DNA of 64,000 bases from Vibrio penaeicida (GCF_030689305.1 NZ_JAUYVM010000018.1:42940-106939), one strand, 5' to 3'; shown: positions 53,492 to 63,316, counted from the first letter of the stretch. Program-made: numbers and translations. Notes: a model not told the origin generated them from the sequence alone.

Positions 53492-54352
53492 TTACTGAAT
53501 GTTGACTGTTGTTGGGTTGGTCTCTATCGAAGCTTCTGAGATTGGAGTGTTAGGAAAGTGTCCTTCCACAATAACGCCTGCTTCTTCCGTTTTTCCGCGA
53601 TACAGAGCTTCAAGTTGGGTTGTTGTTAGCCCATTGCTGCTGCCCTGATAAAAGATGTGCCCATCACGCAGTGCGATGACATGCTCACAGTAATTTAAGG
53701 CATGCTCGACTTGGTGAAGCGTGACGATGACGGGGATGTTCTCTTGTTGGTTGATTTGTTGCAGAAGCTCCATCACGATGCGTGATGATTCGGGATCAAG
53801 CGACGCTATAGGTTCATCAGCAAAGATGATTTTAGCGTCTTGTATTAAGGCTCTTGCAATCGCAACCCGTTGTTGTTGACCCCCAGACAGTGTTGAAACG
53901 CGCTGGTGGGCAAAAGCTGCCATTCCTACTCTATCCAATGCTTCTAGCGCTTTCTTTTGCTGCGCTTGAGTAAATTGCCCGCTGAGGGAGCGCCACCAAG
54001 GTGTTTCACTCAGCGCACCAATCAAAACGTTGGTGAGAACCGATAAGCGGTTAACCAAGTTAAATTGCTGGAAGATAAAGCCAGCTTGGGAGCGCGTTGA
54101 CCGAATTTGTTTGTGCACCTTGCCACCGAGCTGCACAGGCTGCCCCATAATTTGGATCTCGCCAGATGTACCATTGCTTTTGTCTCCGGCCATTAAGCCA
54201 TTTAAGTGGCGCAGTAAGGTGGATTTTCCTGATCCAGACGGACCTAATAGCGCCGTCATACCACGGTGCGAGAGATCCAAGTTAATGTTATTTAAGGCGC
54301 GGTTTTCGCCAAAAGTTTTGTTTAAATCCGCGACGCTAACGATGCTGTCCAT
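53492..54352 (-). CDS. phnC: Phosphonate ABC transporter ATPase PhnC
   Basis: 286 residues. Walker A GPSGSGKST at 37-45, signature LSGGQQQRVAIARA, Walker B IIFADEPIASLDPE. First gene of the phn operon, 46 bp downstream of the Pho half-sites. Confidence 0.95.
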   Translation of the reverse strand: MDSIVSVADLNKTFGENRALNNINLDLSHRGMTALLGPSGSGKSTLLRHLNGLMAGDKSNGTSGEIQIMGQPVQLGGKVHKQIRSTRSQAGFIFQQFNLVNRLSVLTNVLIGALSETPWWRSLSGQFTQAQQKKALEALDRVGMAAFAHQRVSTLSGGQQQRVAIARALIQDAKIIFADEPIASLDPESSRIVMELLQQINQQENIPVIVTLHQVEHALNYCEHVIALRDGHIFYQGSSNGLTTTQLEALYRGKTEEAGVIVEGHFPNTPISEASIETNPTTVNIQ

Positions 54353-54397
54353 AGAGTGAACCTTCTGTTTTGTTCAGCTCTATCCTGCTCGGGTGAA

Positions 54398-54426
54398 ATG
54401 ACGGTTTTATTGCAGTGAAATGTCAG
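54398..54426 (-). promoter_or_regulatory. Pho box (PhoB site) of the phn operon
   Basis: Minus strand: CTGACAT, four bases, CTGCAAT, four bases, CCGTCAT. Three half-sites related to CTGTCAT repeat every 11 bp (plus-strand starts 54420, 54409, 54398), the PhoB spacing. It lies just upstream of phnC, as expected for phosphate-starvation induction. Confidence 0.75.
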
Positions 54427-54488
54427 AAAAATGCAGCGAAATATTGGTAATTAGCTTAAAAGTCTGTTGTTAAAAGGCTTGATAAGAG

Positions 54489-54522
54489 ATGTCTAGACAA
54501 GTGTGGGCAGTTGTCTAGATAG
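54489..54522. promoter_or_regulatory. Two PhnF-type operators upstream of phnC
   Basis: ATGTCTAGACAA (54489-54500; its 10-bp core is a perfect palindrome) and TTGTCTAGATAG (54511-54522). Their centres are 22 bp apart, about two helical turns, on the same DNA face. They lie 63 bp upstream of the Pho box. Confidence 0.72.
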
Positions 54523-54583
54523 GTGTTTCATCAAAAGTTCATGAAGTAGTGTGAAAAGCTTGAGGTGAAGTGGGTTTTGAAAA

Positions 54584-54609
54584 TGCCACCTCCAGCATAG
54601 GAGGTGGCA
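54584..54609 (-). terminator. Intrinsic terminator of the LRR lipoprotein gene
   Basis: Perfect 10-bp stem TGCCACCTCC / GGAGGTGGCA with a six-base loop, six bases after the lipoprotein stop, followed on the minus strand by TTTTC. It insulates the phn promoter region. Confidence 0.9.
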
Positions 54610-54615
54610 GTTACT

Positions 54616-57240
54616 TTATGGGGTAGGTGTGTAAGGGTCGTAGCCGCATTGCCCTTCGCTGGTGGCTTGGGTGTAGGTTATTGAGCGTAAGCCATTAAAT
54701 TCTGATGCGTATTGATCCAAAGTGTCTTTCGTACTTTGGGTGAGAGGGTTGTCGTAAACAGACACACACCTCAACCCTTTATTTTTACTAATATCAAGAC
54801 CGCTGATTGCGTTGTCACCCAGATGTAAGTACTGGAGTCGCTCAAGAGTACCAATATCCAAATTAGTAAGCTGATTACCTGCTACATACAGGTATCTCAA
54901 GTATGGATATTGTGTGACTGGCAAATCAGTTAACGTATTAAAGCTGACTCTCAGATCGCCCAGTACACTTTTTTCAGTTGGGAGTGTGAGTGAACTCAGT
55001 TGACCGGCACTAGTAGCGTGCAGTGAGCTTAGGCTTGAAGCGCTAGTCACATCCAGTGAGCTGAGCTGTGTTCTGTTTAGCTTCAAAGTAGACAGTTCCG
55101 GCATGGCGCTCAAATCAAAAGACGTTATTGGGTTATCGGATAAATCCAACGACTTCAATTTTGTGTGGTTATGTCCATTGAATGAGCTTAGGTTTTTTGA
55201 AGCTGCAGACAGTGAAGTCAGCTCGGTTAGGTGGCTAAAGTCTATGTTCGCATTACCCGAGTTGCTTATATAAAGCCCAGTAAGTGCATTATTTTGGCTT
55301 AAATCGGCCGAGACCAGTGGGTTATCAGACGCGTTTGCGAATGTAAGTGCCGTATTAGCTGACAAGTCTAGGTTGGTAATCTGATTTTGACCAATATTTA
55401 ATGATGTCAGCTCAGGGCTGTTAGAAACATCTAAATGGGTTAGAGCGTTGCCCTGCAAATCTAAGGTTGAAAGTTTTGCTTGTTTACTGAGGTCTATCTG
55501 CGTCAGGTTACTCTTTGGTAGCTGTAGGTTTGTAAGCGATGTGATTCCATCTAAGTCAATGTGCTGAAGCCGACCATTAACTCGCACAGATGTGAGCGTA
55601 TTGGTTTTTGGTAACGTAATGGCATTGATAGTTTTCGTACTTATATTAATAAGTTCTAACGAAAGGCTTCTGGACAGATCATGTGACGATATTGAAGTAC
55701 CAAGTACATTCAACTCCTTTAGTCTTGTGAGAACAGTAACATCGAGTTGAGAAATTTCGGATGATAGTTTTAGCCTTAAGATTTCTATTGCATTGCTGTT
55801 TGTTATATCTATATTTTTTATGTAGTTACTGCGTTGCATTAAATCTAAATGTTTAAGCTTAGGGTTGTTGGATAAATCTACATTATCGAAATTATAACCA
55901 AGGCTTGTAGAACTTACGCGCGTTAGCTGTGGATTATCTGTAATTTTTATCGTTCCCTTACCGCGACCAAGAGTTACTGTGCTTAATGCTGGAAGGTTGG
56001 AAATAGTGACATCTCTGGTTGGGGGGGTAAACCGCTCGGAAAGTAAACTCAATGTATTTAATTTTGGGTGTGTTCCAATTATTAACTCTCCTGAACCCAT
56101 ATATCTTGGGTCAATGCGCAGAGATGCCAATTCTGTAAGCTTTTCAAATTCGGGTTCATAAGAACTTCGGCTGCACCCGTAATCCGTGACTTCATCTACG
56201 AATTTCCAGTTATTTTTAGTTGCCAAGGATTCCATACAACGTTGATTGATCCCACTTTTGAAGTCGAGTTTTTCTATTAAATTGTCAAAGTTCTGAACCG
56301 TAACATCGACAGTTTCAGTATCCGTAGCCCCTTCATTGTCTGTCGCCGTAACTTTAAACGTCAGCACTTCTTCACGATCTATCGTGGGAGACGTAAAACT
56401 TAAAACCTGTGAATCAGGGCTCGCAATGGCGACATTTGTCCCTGCAGTTTGCTCCCAGCGATAGGAAGTAATGGTACCGTCAACATCGTCTGCGGACGCA
56501 GTGATGGAGACAGGTAGGTTAATATCTATAGTGGCATTGCGTATGAAGCGGATGAATGGCTTTCGGTTAGGTTTTATGTGAACTAGAGTTTGTTTGCTTG
56601 TAGTTGCACCATCGTTATCCGTAACAGTTAAGCGGAATAAAAAGCTTGCTTTCTGGGTTACTGGTGGGGCAGTAAAGGAAGTTTGCGCGGTGTCGTTACT
56701 TTTAAGCACAACATTAGTACCTGACATTTGTTCCCATAGATATTTAACAATATGACCATCTCGATCTTTTGCATTTGCAGTAATATTTACGGTAGAACCA
56801 ACGCGGGCTGTTTGAGATGTTAATAAAGAAATGGTTGGCACATAAGTTCGACCTTTAATAGTCACCGTAATTGTTTTGGTACTTGATGTACCTTGTTTAT
56901 TTGTCGCTGTAAACCTGAATGCAAAATTTTGGTCTTTTGTGGAAAATGGTGCGACGAAAGATGCACCAGTTATATTGCGAGCTGATAAAGAAACGGGTTC
57001 CCCATCAATCTGTTCCCATTTGTATTTGTACGTTAGTAATTCTTCAATATCCTCCTCAGGGTAGGATATGTTGGCATGAAGATTAACGCTATCCCCACCA
57101 TAACGTATTCCATCACCAACCAGTACAAATGATGGTGCTATTTTGGGTTCGGGTGTGGGGGATGAGTCATTGCTTGAGCCTCCACAAGCTGCTAATAACA
57201 ATGGCGCCGAGATCAGTGTTGCGGTTTTAATATAGTTCAT
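54616..57240 (-). CDS. Large lipoprotein with PKD/Ig-like domains and leucine-rich repeats
   Basis: 874 residues from the ATG at 57240. Lipobox LAAC (Cys19), a Ser/Asn/Pro tether, then three PKD/Ig-like modules (about 35-320), each with a WEQ core such as YLWEQMSGTNV and YRWEQTAGTNV. From about residue 345 a leucine-rich-repeat part fills the rest, with regular units such as LTSLNIGQNQITNLDLSANT and LKSLDLSDNPITSFDLSAM, about 20-21 residues per turn, as in internalin-like surface proteins. Two cysteines near the C-terminus may cap it. Probably exposed at the surface and involved in binding or adhesion; the target is unknown. An earlier in-frame start would bury the signal peptide. Confidence 0.82.
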   Translation of the reverse strand: MNYIKTATLISAPLLLAACGGSSNDSSPTPEPKIAPSFVLVGDGIRYGGDSVNLHANISYPEEDIEELLTYKYKWEQIDGEPVSLSARNITGASFVAPFSTKDQNFAFRFTATNKQGTSSTKTITVTIKGRTYVPTISLLTSQTARVGSTVNITANAKDRDGHIVKYLWEQMSGTNVVLKSNDTAQTSFTAPPVTQKASFLFRLTVTDNDGATTSKQTLVHIKPNRKPFIRFIRNATIDINLPVSITASADDVDGTITSYRWEQTAGTNVAIASPDSQVLSFTSPTIDREEVLTFKVTATDNEGATDTETVDVTVQNFDNLIEKLDFKSGINQRCMESLATKNNWKFVDEVTDYGCSRSSYEPEFEKLTELASLRIDPRYMGSGELIIGTHPKLNTLSLLSERFTPPTRDVTISNLPALSTVTLGRGKGTIKITDNPQLTRVSSTSLGYNFDNVDLSNNPKLKHLDLMQRSNYIKNIDITNSNAIEILRLKLSSEISQLDVTVLTRLKELNVLGTSISSHDLSRSLSLELINISTKTINAITLPKTNTLTSVRVNGRLQHIDLDGITSLTNLQLPKSNLTQIDLSKQAKLSTLDLQGNALTHLDVSNSPELTSLNIGQNQITNLDLSANTALTFANASDNPLVSADLSQNNALTGLYISNSGNANIDFSHLTELTSLSAASKNLSSFNGHNHTKLKSLDLSDNPITSFDLSAMPELSTLKLNRTQLSSLDVTSASSLSSLHATSAGQLSSLTLPTEKSVLGDLRVSFNTLTDLPVTQYPYLRYLYVAGNQLTNLDIGTLERLQYLHLGDNAISGLDISKNKGLRCVSVYDNPLTQSTKDTLDQYASEFNGLRSITYTQATSEGQCGYDPYTPTP

Positions 57241-57575
57241 GGAACCTAGCCTTTGAATACTTTCGTATTTTCTTAAATACGGAACGATGACGTGCCCAGA
57301 TTGTGAATGTGTGGGCGAGAGATGCGTTCCATGCCAACAGAAGAGATACCGAAAATTTTTATTTATGAGTGCCTGATAAAGCCAATTAGACAAAGGTATC
57401 TTTTGGGATAACGAAATTGCTTTACGTAATAGTTTGAATTTATAAAGCTATTCTCGTTTTTAGCCATACTAATGTTTAGGTAGCTTTGAGACTAGGTGCA
57501 TAACTGAAAGGATAATGAATACGTGAAGTGCGTCTAATTTATTTTTTGGTAGATTAATTGTTTGTAAAATAAGAA
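57241..57575. other. Intergenic region upstream of the LRR lipoprotein gene
   Basis: AT-rich, about 335 bp, between two genes on the minus strand; it should hold the lipoprotein promoter. I found no copy of the island's ECF element, no Fur box and no convincing sigma-70 promoter, and no gene. Confidence 0.5.
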
Positions 57576-57597
57576 AAAGGCCAGAAATCTGACCTTT
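57576..57597 (-). terminator. Intrinsic terminator of fadBA
   Basis: 9-bp stem AAAGGCCAG / CTGACCTTT (one G-U pair), loop AAAT, followed on the minus strand by TTTTTCTTATTTT. It lies 19 bp after the fadA stop. Confidence 0.9.
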
Positions 57598-57616
57598 AAT
57601 ATTGTAGGGAAGTGGC

Positions 57617-58786
57617 TTAAACGTCTACCCGTTCGAACACGGTTGCAATTCCCTGCCCTAAACCAATACACATGGTCGCTAAACCGTACTTGGCATTGTT
57701 AGCTTCCATTAAATTGATAAGGGTGGTGGAAATTCGCGATCCTGAACAGCCGAGAGGGTGACCAAGTGCGATAGCGCCTCCGTTAAGGTTCACTTTTTCG
57801 TCAACCACATCCAGTAACCCTAAATCTTTTGCACATGGCAAGGATTGCGCGGCAAAGGCTTCGTTTAGTTCTACTACATCCATGTCTTCGATAGAAAGAC
57901 CAGCACGCTTAAGTGCTTTTTTGGTGGCAGGAACCGGTCCGTATCCCATGATGGAAGGATCACAGCCAGCCACTGCCATTGAACGTACACGAGCACGGAT
58001 TTTCAGCCCAAGCTCTTTGGCTTTGTTTTCACTCATCACCAGCATGGCGGATGCACCATCTGATAAAGCTGACGATGTCCCCGCTGTCACCGTTCCGTTA
58101 GCAGGGTCGAATACAGGTCGAAGCTGAGATAACCCTTCCACGGTGGTTTCAGGGCGAATGACTTCGTCATAATCTAAGGTGATCAGCGAACCGTCAGGAG
58201 CGTGCCCTTCGGTGGGCAGAATTTCATTTTTGAATCTACCTTCTTGAGAGGCAGCGTACGCACGAGCGTGCGAGCGTGCTGCAAATTCATCTTGTTGTTC
58301 ACGGCTGATACCATGGATTTTGCCTAGCATTTCCGCAGTCAAACCCATCATACCTGCAGCTTTCGCTACGTTCTTTGACAAGCCAGGGTGAAAATCTACG
58401 CCATGCGTCATGGGTACGTGACCCATATGCTCAACACCACCGATAAGGCAGATATCGGCATCGCCAACCATGATGGCACGAGAGGCATCATGAAGCGCCT
58501 GCATAGAAGAACCACACAATCGGTTGACAGTAACGGCACCGACTTCAATCGGTAACCCTGCTAGCAAAGCCGCATTTCTTGCGACATTGAAGCCTTGTTC
58601 TAGAGTTTGCTGCACACAGCCCCAGTATACGTCTTCGATTTCGGAAGGGTTAACCTGTGGGTTACGTTCCAAGATACCTTTCATCAAATGTGCGGATAGA
58701 TCTTCTGCTCTTACATTGCGAAATGCGCCGCCTTTGGAGCGCCCCATCGGGGTTCTAAGGCAATCAACGATCACTACATTGTTCAT
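57617..58786 (-). CDS. fadA: 3-ketoacyl-CoA thiolase FadA
   Basis: Last step of fatty-acid beta-oxidation. 389 residues from ATG 58786, with AAGGA eight bases upstream. Active cysteine Cys91 in NRLCGSSMQALHD; the C-terminal GGAIALGHPLGCSG and CIGLGQG motifs are complete. A long in-frame extension to 58951 is not part of the protein. Beta subunit of the FadBA complex. Confidence 0.97.
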   Translation of the reverse strand: MNNVVIVDCLRTPMGRSKGGAFRNVRAEDLSAHLMKGILERNPQVNPSEIEDVYWGCVQQTLEQGFNVARNAALLAGLPIEVGAVTVNRLCGSSMQALHDASRAIMVGDADICLIGGVEHMGHVPMTHGVDFHPGLSKNVAKAAGMMGLTAEMLGKIHGISREQQDEFAARSHARAYAASQEGRFKNEILPTEGHAPDGSLITLDYDEVIRPETTVEGLSQLRPVFDPANGTVTAGTSSALSDGASAMLVMSENKAKELGLKIRARVRSMAVAGCDPSIMGYGPVPATKKALKRAGLSIEDMDVVELNEAFAAQSLPCAKDLGLLDVVDEKVNLNGGAIALGHPLGCSGSRISTTLINLMEANNAKYGLATMCIGLGQGIATVFERVDV

Positions 58787-58811
58787 TTTAAGATTCCTTT
58801 TCCAAAGAGGG

Positions 58812-60983
58812 TTATAACGTGCTTGCTTGTTGAGCGCCGTAAAAAGAGTCGCCTTTTTCTGCCATATCAACCAACATTTTTGGTGGTAGATACATGGCAC
58901 CAAGCTCAGCATATTGCTGTGCCATCGCGACAAACTCGGCAATACCCACACTGTCTAGGTAGCGGAATACCCCACCACGGAAAGGAGGGAAACCTAAGCC
59001 GTAAACCAGAGCCATATCTGCTTCTTGAGGAGAGGCGATAATGCCTTCTTCTAAGCACAAGACAACTTCGTTGATCATCGGAATCATCATGCGTTGAATA
59101 ATGGTTTGCTCGTCAAAATCTTGCGGTTCAGCGCAGACGGGCGCAATCACAGAAAGAATGTCATCACTGAAGGCTTTCTTTGGTCGGCCTTTCTTGTCCA
59201 CGCTGTATTGATAGAACCCGCTGCCGTTTTTCTGGCCATAGCGATCAGATTCAAACAGCGCATCAATCACATCTTTGCCATCTTTACCCATACGCTCAGG
59301 GAAGCCTTGCGCCATAACGGCTTGTGCGTGATGGGCGGTATCGACACCGACAACATCTAGAAGGTAAGCCGGCCCCATTGGCCATCCAAACTTACGCTCC
59401 ATTATTTTATCGACTTTGGTGAAGTCTGCCCCGTCACGCAGCAACATGCTGAAGCCGCCGAAATACGGGAATAAAACGCGATTCACAAAGAACCCTGGAC
59501 AGTCGTTTACAACGATAGGGGACTTGCCCATTTTTGCCGCGTAAGCGACCACTCGGTTTATGGTTTCTTCTGATGTGTGCTCGCCTCGGATGATCTCGAC
59601 CAACGGCATGCGATGAACTGGGTTGAAAAAGTGCATACCGCAGAAGTTTTCTGGGCGCTTGAGAGACTTCGCCAATAAATTAATTGGAATGGTAGACGTG
59701 TTAGATGTGATAACCGTATCTTCTCCAACGTGCTCTTCAACCTCACTAAGCACGGCGGCTTTTATTTTTGGATTTTCGACAACAGCTTCGACAATCACAT
59801 CTGAGTTTTCAATACCTGCGTAATGCAAACTTGGGGTGATTGAAGCTAGAATTCCTGCCATTTTGAAGCCATCAATGCGACCACGAGACAAGCGCTTGTT
59901 CAACAGTTTGGATGCTTCGGTCATACCCAAATCTAATGACGGCTGAGCAATGTCTTTCATCATAACTGGAACGCCTTTAAGCGCGGACTGATATGCAATG
60001 CCTCCACCCATGATGCCCGCACCAAGTACAGCTGCACGTGCGGTGTCTTTCGATGCGGATTTCGCAGATTTCTTCGCTAGCCCTTTTATGTATTGATCGT
60101 TTAAGAACAGTCCTACCAAGGATTTGGCTTCTTCCGATTTTGCCAATTTAACAAAATACTTGCGCTCTACGTCCAATGCATCATTTCGAGCACTGTGAGC
60201 CGCTTCTTCAATGGCGGTCACCGCAGCCATTGGAGCAGGATAATGTGGGCCCGCTTTTTGGAAGACCAAGCCTTTTGCCATGGTAAAACTCATCATGGCT
60301 TCTGTTTTACTTAATGTAAGTGCGGAGATTTTCTGCTCTCGACGCGCTTTCCATTCGATCACACCGTCAGCGGCTTGCTCAACAGTCTGGATCGCCGATT
60401 GGCGAAGGCTTGCGGTATCAACGACTGCATCCAGCAGCCCAACCTTTAATGCTTCATCTGCTCGGCAAGCTTTCCCTTGCGTAATGATTTCCATGGCACT
60501 GTCTGCACCTATCACGCGTGGCAGGCGAACACATCCGCCAAATCCAGGCATGATACCCAACTTGGTTTCAGGTAACCCGATGCTGGTGGTTGCATCACCA
60601 ATGCGAAAGTCAGTCGCGAGTACGCACTCACAACCGCCACCTAAAGCATGCCCTGTCATGGCAGAGAGTGTTGGAACGGGTAAATCTTCTAGTTTGCAGA
60701 AAATACTATTGGCAAACTGAACCCATTGGTCCAGTTCATCTTCAGGTTTTGCAAACAAACCGAGGAATTCGGTGATATCGGCACCTACGATAAAGGCATC
60801 TTTATCTGAGGTGAGAATAAGCCCTCTCAAGCCTGAATGATCTATAAGTGCATCCAGCGCCTGATCGAGCGATTCTAACGTAGCAAGGTCAAGCTTATTA
60901 ACTGAGCCTGGAGAGCAAAAGCTAAGCTCGGCAATGCCGTTTTTTATTTCCTTTACTTGTAGAGTATTTGATTGGTAAATCAT
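58812..60983 (-). CDS. fadB: Fatty-acid oxidation complex alpha subunit FadB
   Basis: 723 residues from ATG 60983 (GGAG six bases upstream), starting MIYQSNTLQVKEIKNG. Enoyl-CoA hydratase/isomerase domain (about 1-190, with GHALGGGCECVLATDFRIG) and 3-hydroxyacyl-CoA dehydrogenase domain (about 310 onward, with VLGAGIMGGGIAYQSA). It is 25 bp upstream of fadA. I saw no FadR site in the upstream gap. Confidence 0.97.
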   Translation of the reverse strand: MIYQSNTLQVKEIKNGIAELSFCSPGSVNKLDLATLESLDQALDALIDHSGLRGLILTSDKDAFIVGADITEFLGLFAKPEDELDQWVQFANSIFCKLEDLPVPTLSAMTGHALGGGCECVLATDFRIGDATTSIGLPETKLGIMPGFGGCVRLPRVIGADSAMEIITQGKACRADEALKVGLLDAVVDTASLRQSAIQTVEQAADGVIEWKARREQKISALTLSKTEAMMSFTMAKGLVFQKAGPHYPAPMAAVTAIEEAAHSARNDALDVERKYFVKLAKSEEAKSLVGLFLNDQYIKGLAKKSAKSASKDTARAAVLGAGIMGGGIAYQSALKGVPVMMKDIAQPSLDLGMTEASKLLNKRLSRGRIDGFKMAGILASITPSLHYAGIENSDVIVEAVVENPKIKAAVLSEVEEHVGEDTVITSNTSTIPINLLAKSLKRPENFCGMHFFNPVHRMPLVEIIRGEHTSEETINRVVAYAAKMGKSPIVVNDCPGFFVNRVLFPYFGGFSMLLRDGADFTKVDKIMERKFGWPMGPAYLLDVVGVDTAHHAQAVMAQGFPERMGKDGKDVIDALFESDRYGQKNGSGFYQYSVDKKGRPKKAFSDDILSVIAPVCAEPQDFDEQTIIQRMMIPMINEVVLCLEEGIIASPQEADMALVYGLGFPPFRGGVFRYLDSVGIAEFVAMAQQYAELGAMYLPPKMLVDMAEKGDSFYGAQQASTL

Positions 60984-61201
60984 GTCTAACTCCGCGATAT
61001 GCAATCCGAGATTGCTTGAGAGAGTGAATGTTATAGTTATGTTGTCATATTGTTCGACTTTGTAAGTGTGCGCTGAGTTGTGGTTAATTTCAATACATTT
61101 TCAAACGCGTGTTTGATTTTTATTAGGTTGATCCTGTTCAGTACACGACAGGCAGAAGGACGTGATACACTGCTCTCTCTTGTCAAACTGACCTATGTGC
61201 T

Positions 61202-61819
61202 ATGAATTTACTCCCATTTTTAATTCCTGCAGAGCCGGTAATCTTCGAAGAAGAGATCAAAAAAAGCCTTTTCATTACTCAGTTGGCGCATACTCCGTCG
61301 ATAGAGTCAGCCAAAGCATTTATAGAATCGGTAAAAGTTGAGCACGCGTCTGCAAGGCATAATTGTTGGGGTTTTGCTGCTGGGAGGCCAGAAGATTCTC
61401 TTTTGTATGGATTCAGCGATGACGGTGAACCATCAGGAACTGCAGGTAAGCCAATACTGGCTCAACTATCGGGGTCGGGTGTAGGGGAAATTAGCGCCGT
61501 GGTTACTCGATATTCAGGTGGAATTAAACTGGGAACCGGGGGATTAGTAAAAGCATATGGCGGTGGTGTGCAGCAAGCACTTAAGCTGCTTCAAACAATA
61601 GAGAAAAAAATAACCACAAACCTTAAGCTAAGGTTAGACTATTCGTTCATGCCTATTGCTCAATCTTTAATGGAAACATACCAAGCTCATCAGCTTGATG
61701 CTGATTACGGCGAATTCGTTGAAGTGATTTTAGAAATAGAAGTAAGCCAAATGGAAGGGTTTACTCAGGCAATCATAAATAAGAGTGGCGCTAAAGCAAC
61801 GGTCACGCCATTAAAATAG
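61202..61819 (+). CDS. yigZ: YigZ/IMPACT family protein
   Basis: 205 residues, UPF0029/IMPACT fold with the signature DDGEPSGTAGKPIL and TRYSGGIKLGTGGLVKAY. Function in bacteria is not settled. First of three genes (yigZ, trkH, hemG) reading toward the rRNA operon. Confidence 0.95.
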   Translation: MNLLPFLIPAEPVIFEEEIKKSLFITQLAHTPSIESAKAFIESVKVEHASARHNCWGFAAGRPEDSLLYGFSDDGEPSGTAGKPILAQLSGSGVGEISAVVTRYSGGIKLGTGGLVKAYGGGVQQALKLLQTIEKKITTNLKLRLDYSFMPIAQSLMETYQAHQLDADYGEFVEVILEIEVSQMEGFTQAIINKSGAKATVTPLK

Positions 61820-61858
61820 AATTTAGGAATATTAAGAAGCGACGCTTCTGAAGCAAGC

Positions 61859-63316
61859 ATGCAATTTCGTTCAATTATCCGCATCGTCGGTTTGTTACTC
61901 GCTCTGTTTAGCGTGTCTATGCTGGCGCCCGCTTTTGTCGCACTGATCTACCGAGATGGTGCTGGTGTGCCATTTGTCACCACATTTTTCGTACTGCTTA
62001 TCGCTGGCGGTTTTTTTTGGTTTCCTAACCGCCATCATCGACATGAATTAAAAGCTCGTGATGGATTTTTGATTGTGGTTCTATTTTGGACCGTAATCGG
62101 CAGCGCAGGGGCTCTCCCCTTTTTAATTTCTGATACCCCAGATATATCCGTTACGGACGCGTTTTTTGAATCTTTCTCAGCCTTGACCACTACAGGTGCA
62201 ACCGTCATCGTCGGGCTTGATGACTTGCCCAAAGCGATACTGTTTTATCGACAGCTTCTGCAATGGTTTGGTGGTATGGGGATCATTGTATTAGCGGTCG
62301 CCATTCTTCCGGTTTTAGGTATCGGGGGAATGCAGTTATACCGAGCAGAAATTCCAGGTCCTGTAAAAGACAGCAAGATGACCCCACGTATTGCCGAAAC
62401 CGCTAAAGCGCTCTGGTACATCTACCTCAGCCTAACCATTGCATGTGCGAGTGCATTTTGGTTAGCGGGAATGAGTTTGTTTGATGCCATCAGCCACAGT
62501 TTCTCGACGATCGCCATTGGTGGGTTTTCAACACACGATGCCAGTATGGGGTACTTCGATAGTTCTGCCATTAATATGATTACGGTGGTGTTTCTTCTTA
62601 TTTCTGCGTGCAACTATTCATTGCACTTTGCTGCTTTTGCTTCCGGCGGTGTTCACCCTAAATATTATTGGAAAGATCCTGAATTTCGAGCCTTCTTCTT
62701 TATACAAGGCATCTTATTCCTGATCTGCTTCTTGCTATTACTTAAGCATCACTCCTATACCTCGGTGTTTGATGCTTTTGATCAAGCTCTCTTTCAAACC
62801 GTTTCTATTTCGACGACTGCTGGCTTTACGACAACAGGCTTTTCGGAATGGCCTCTCTTTTTACCAGTGCTGTTGCTTTTCTCCTCCTTTATAGGGGGAT
62901 GTGCAGGGTCAACGGGTGGTGGTATGAAAGTCATCCGTATTTTGTTGCTGACCTTGCAAGGGGCACGTGAACTAAAACGCTTGGTTCACCCAAGGGCTGT
63001 ATACACCATCAAAGTCGGGGGCACAGCGTTGTCCCAGAGAGTGGTGGATGCGGTTTGGGGATTCTTCTCTGCATACGCTTTGGTTTTTGTGGTTTGCATG
63101 TTGGCATTGATTGCGACAGGTATGGATGAATTGAGTGCGTTTTCTGCTGTAGCCGCTACGCTCAATAATTTAGGCCCAGGTCTGGGCGATGTCGCATTGC
63201 ATTTTGGTGATATTAACGATACCGCCAAATGGGTATTGGTTGTATCGATGCTATTTGGTCGTTTAGAAATATTCACACTACTTATTCTGCTGACCCCAAC
63301 ATTCTGGCGCAGCTAA
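61859..63316 (+). CDS. trkH: Potassium uptake protein TrkH
   Basis: 485-residue K+ channel-like subunit of the Trk system with four pseudo-repeats, each with a pore glycine, for example TTTGATVI, IGGFSTH, AGFTTTGFS and LNNLGPGLGD. Works with TrkA, encoded elsewhere. Confidence 0.97.
   Translation: MQFRSIIRIVGLLLALFSVSMLAPAFVALIYRDGAGVPFVTTFFVLLIAGGFFWFPNRHHRHELKARDGFLIVVLFWTVIGSAGALPFLISDTPDISVTDAFFESFSALTTTGATVIVGLDDLPKAILFYRQLLQWFGGMGIIVLAVAILPVLGIGGMQLYRAEIPGPVKDSKMTPRIAETAKALWYIYLSLTIACASAFWLAGMSLFDAISHSFSTIAIGGFSTHDASMGYFDSSAINMITVVFLLISACNYSLHFAAFASGGVHPKYYWKDPEFRAFFFIQGILFLICFLLLLKHHSYTSVFDAFDQALFQTVSISTTAGFTTTGFSEWPLFLPVLLLFSSFIGGCAGSTGGGMKVIRILLLTLQGARELKRLVHPRAVYTIKVGGTALSQRVVDAVWGFFSAYALVFVVCMLALIATGMDELSAFSAVAATLNNLGPGLGDVALHFGDINDTAKWVLVVSMLFGRLEIFTLLILLTPTFWRS

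Noticed and set aside
60984..61201. FadR operator upstream of fadB
   Set aside because: I looked for the TGGT-N3-ACCA-type palindrome and found no acceptable match on either strand.
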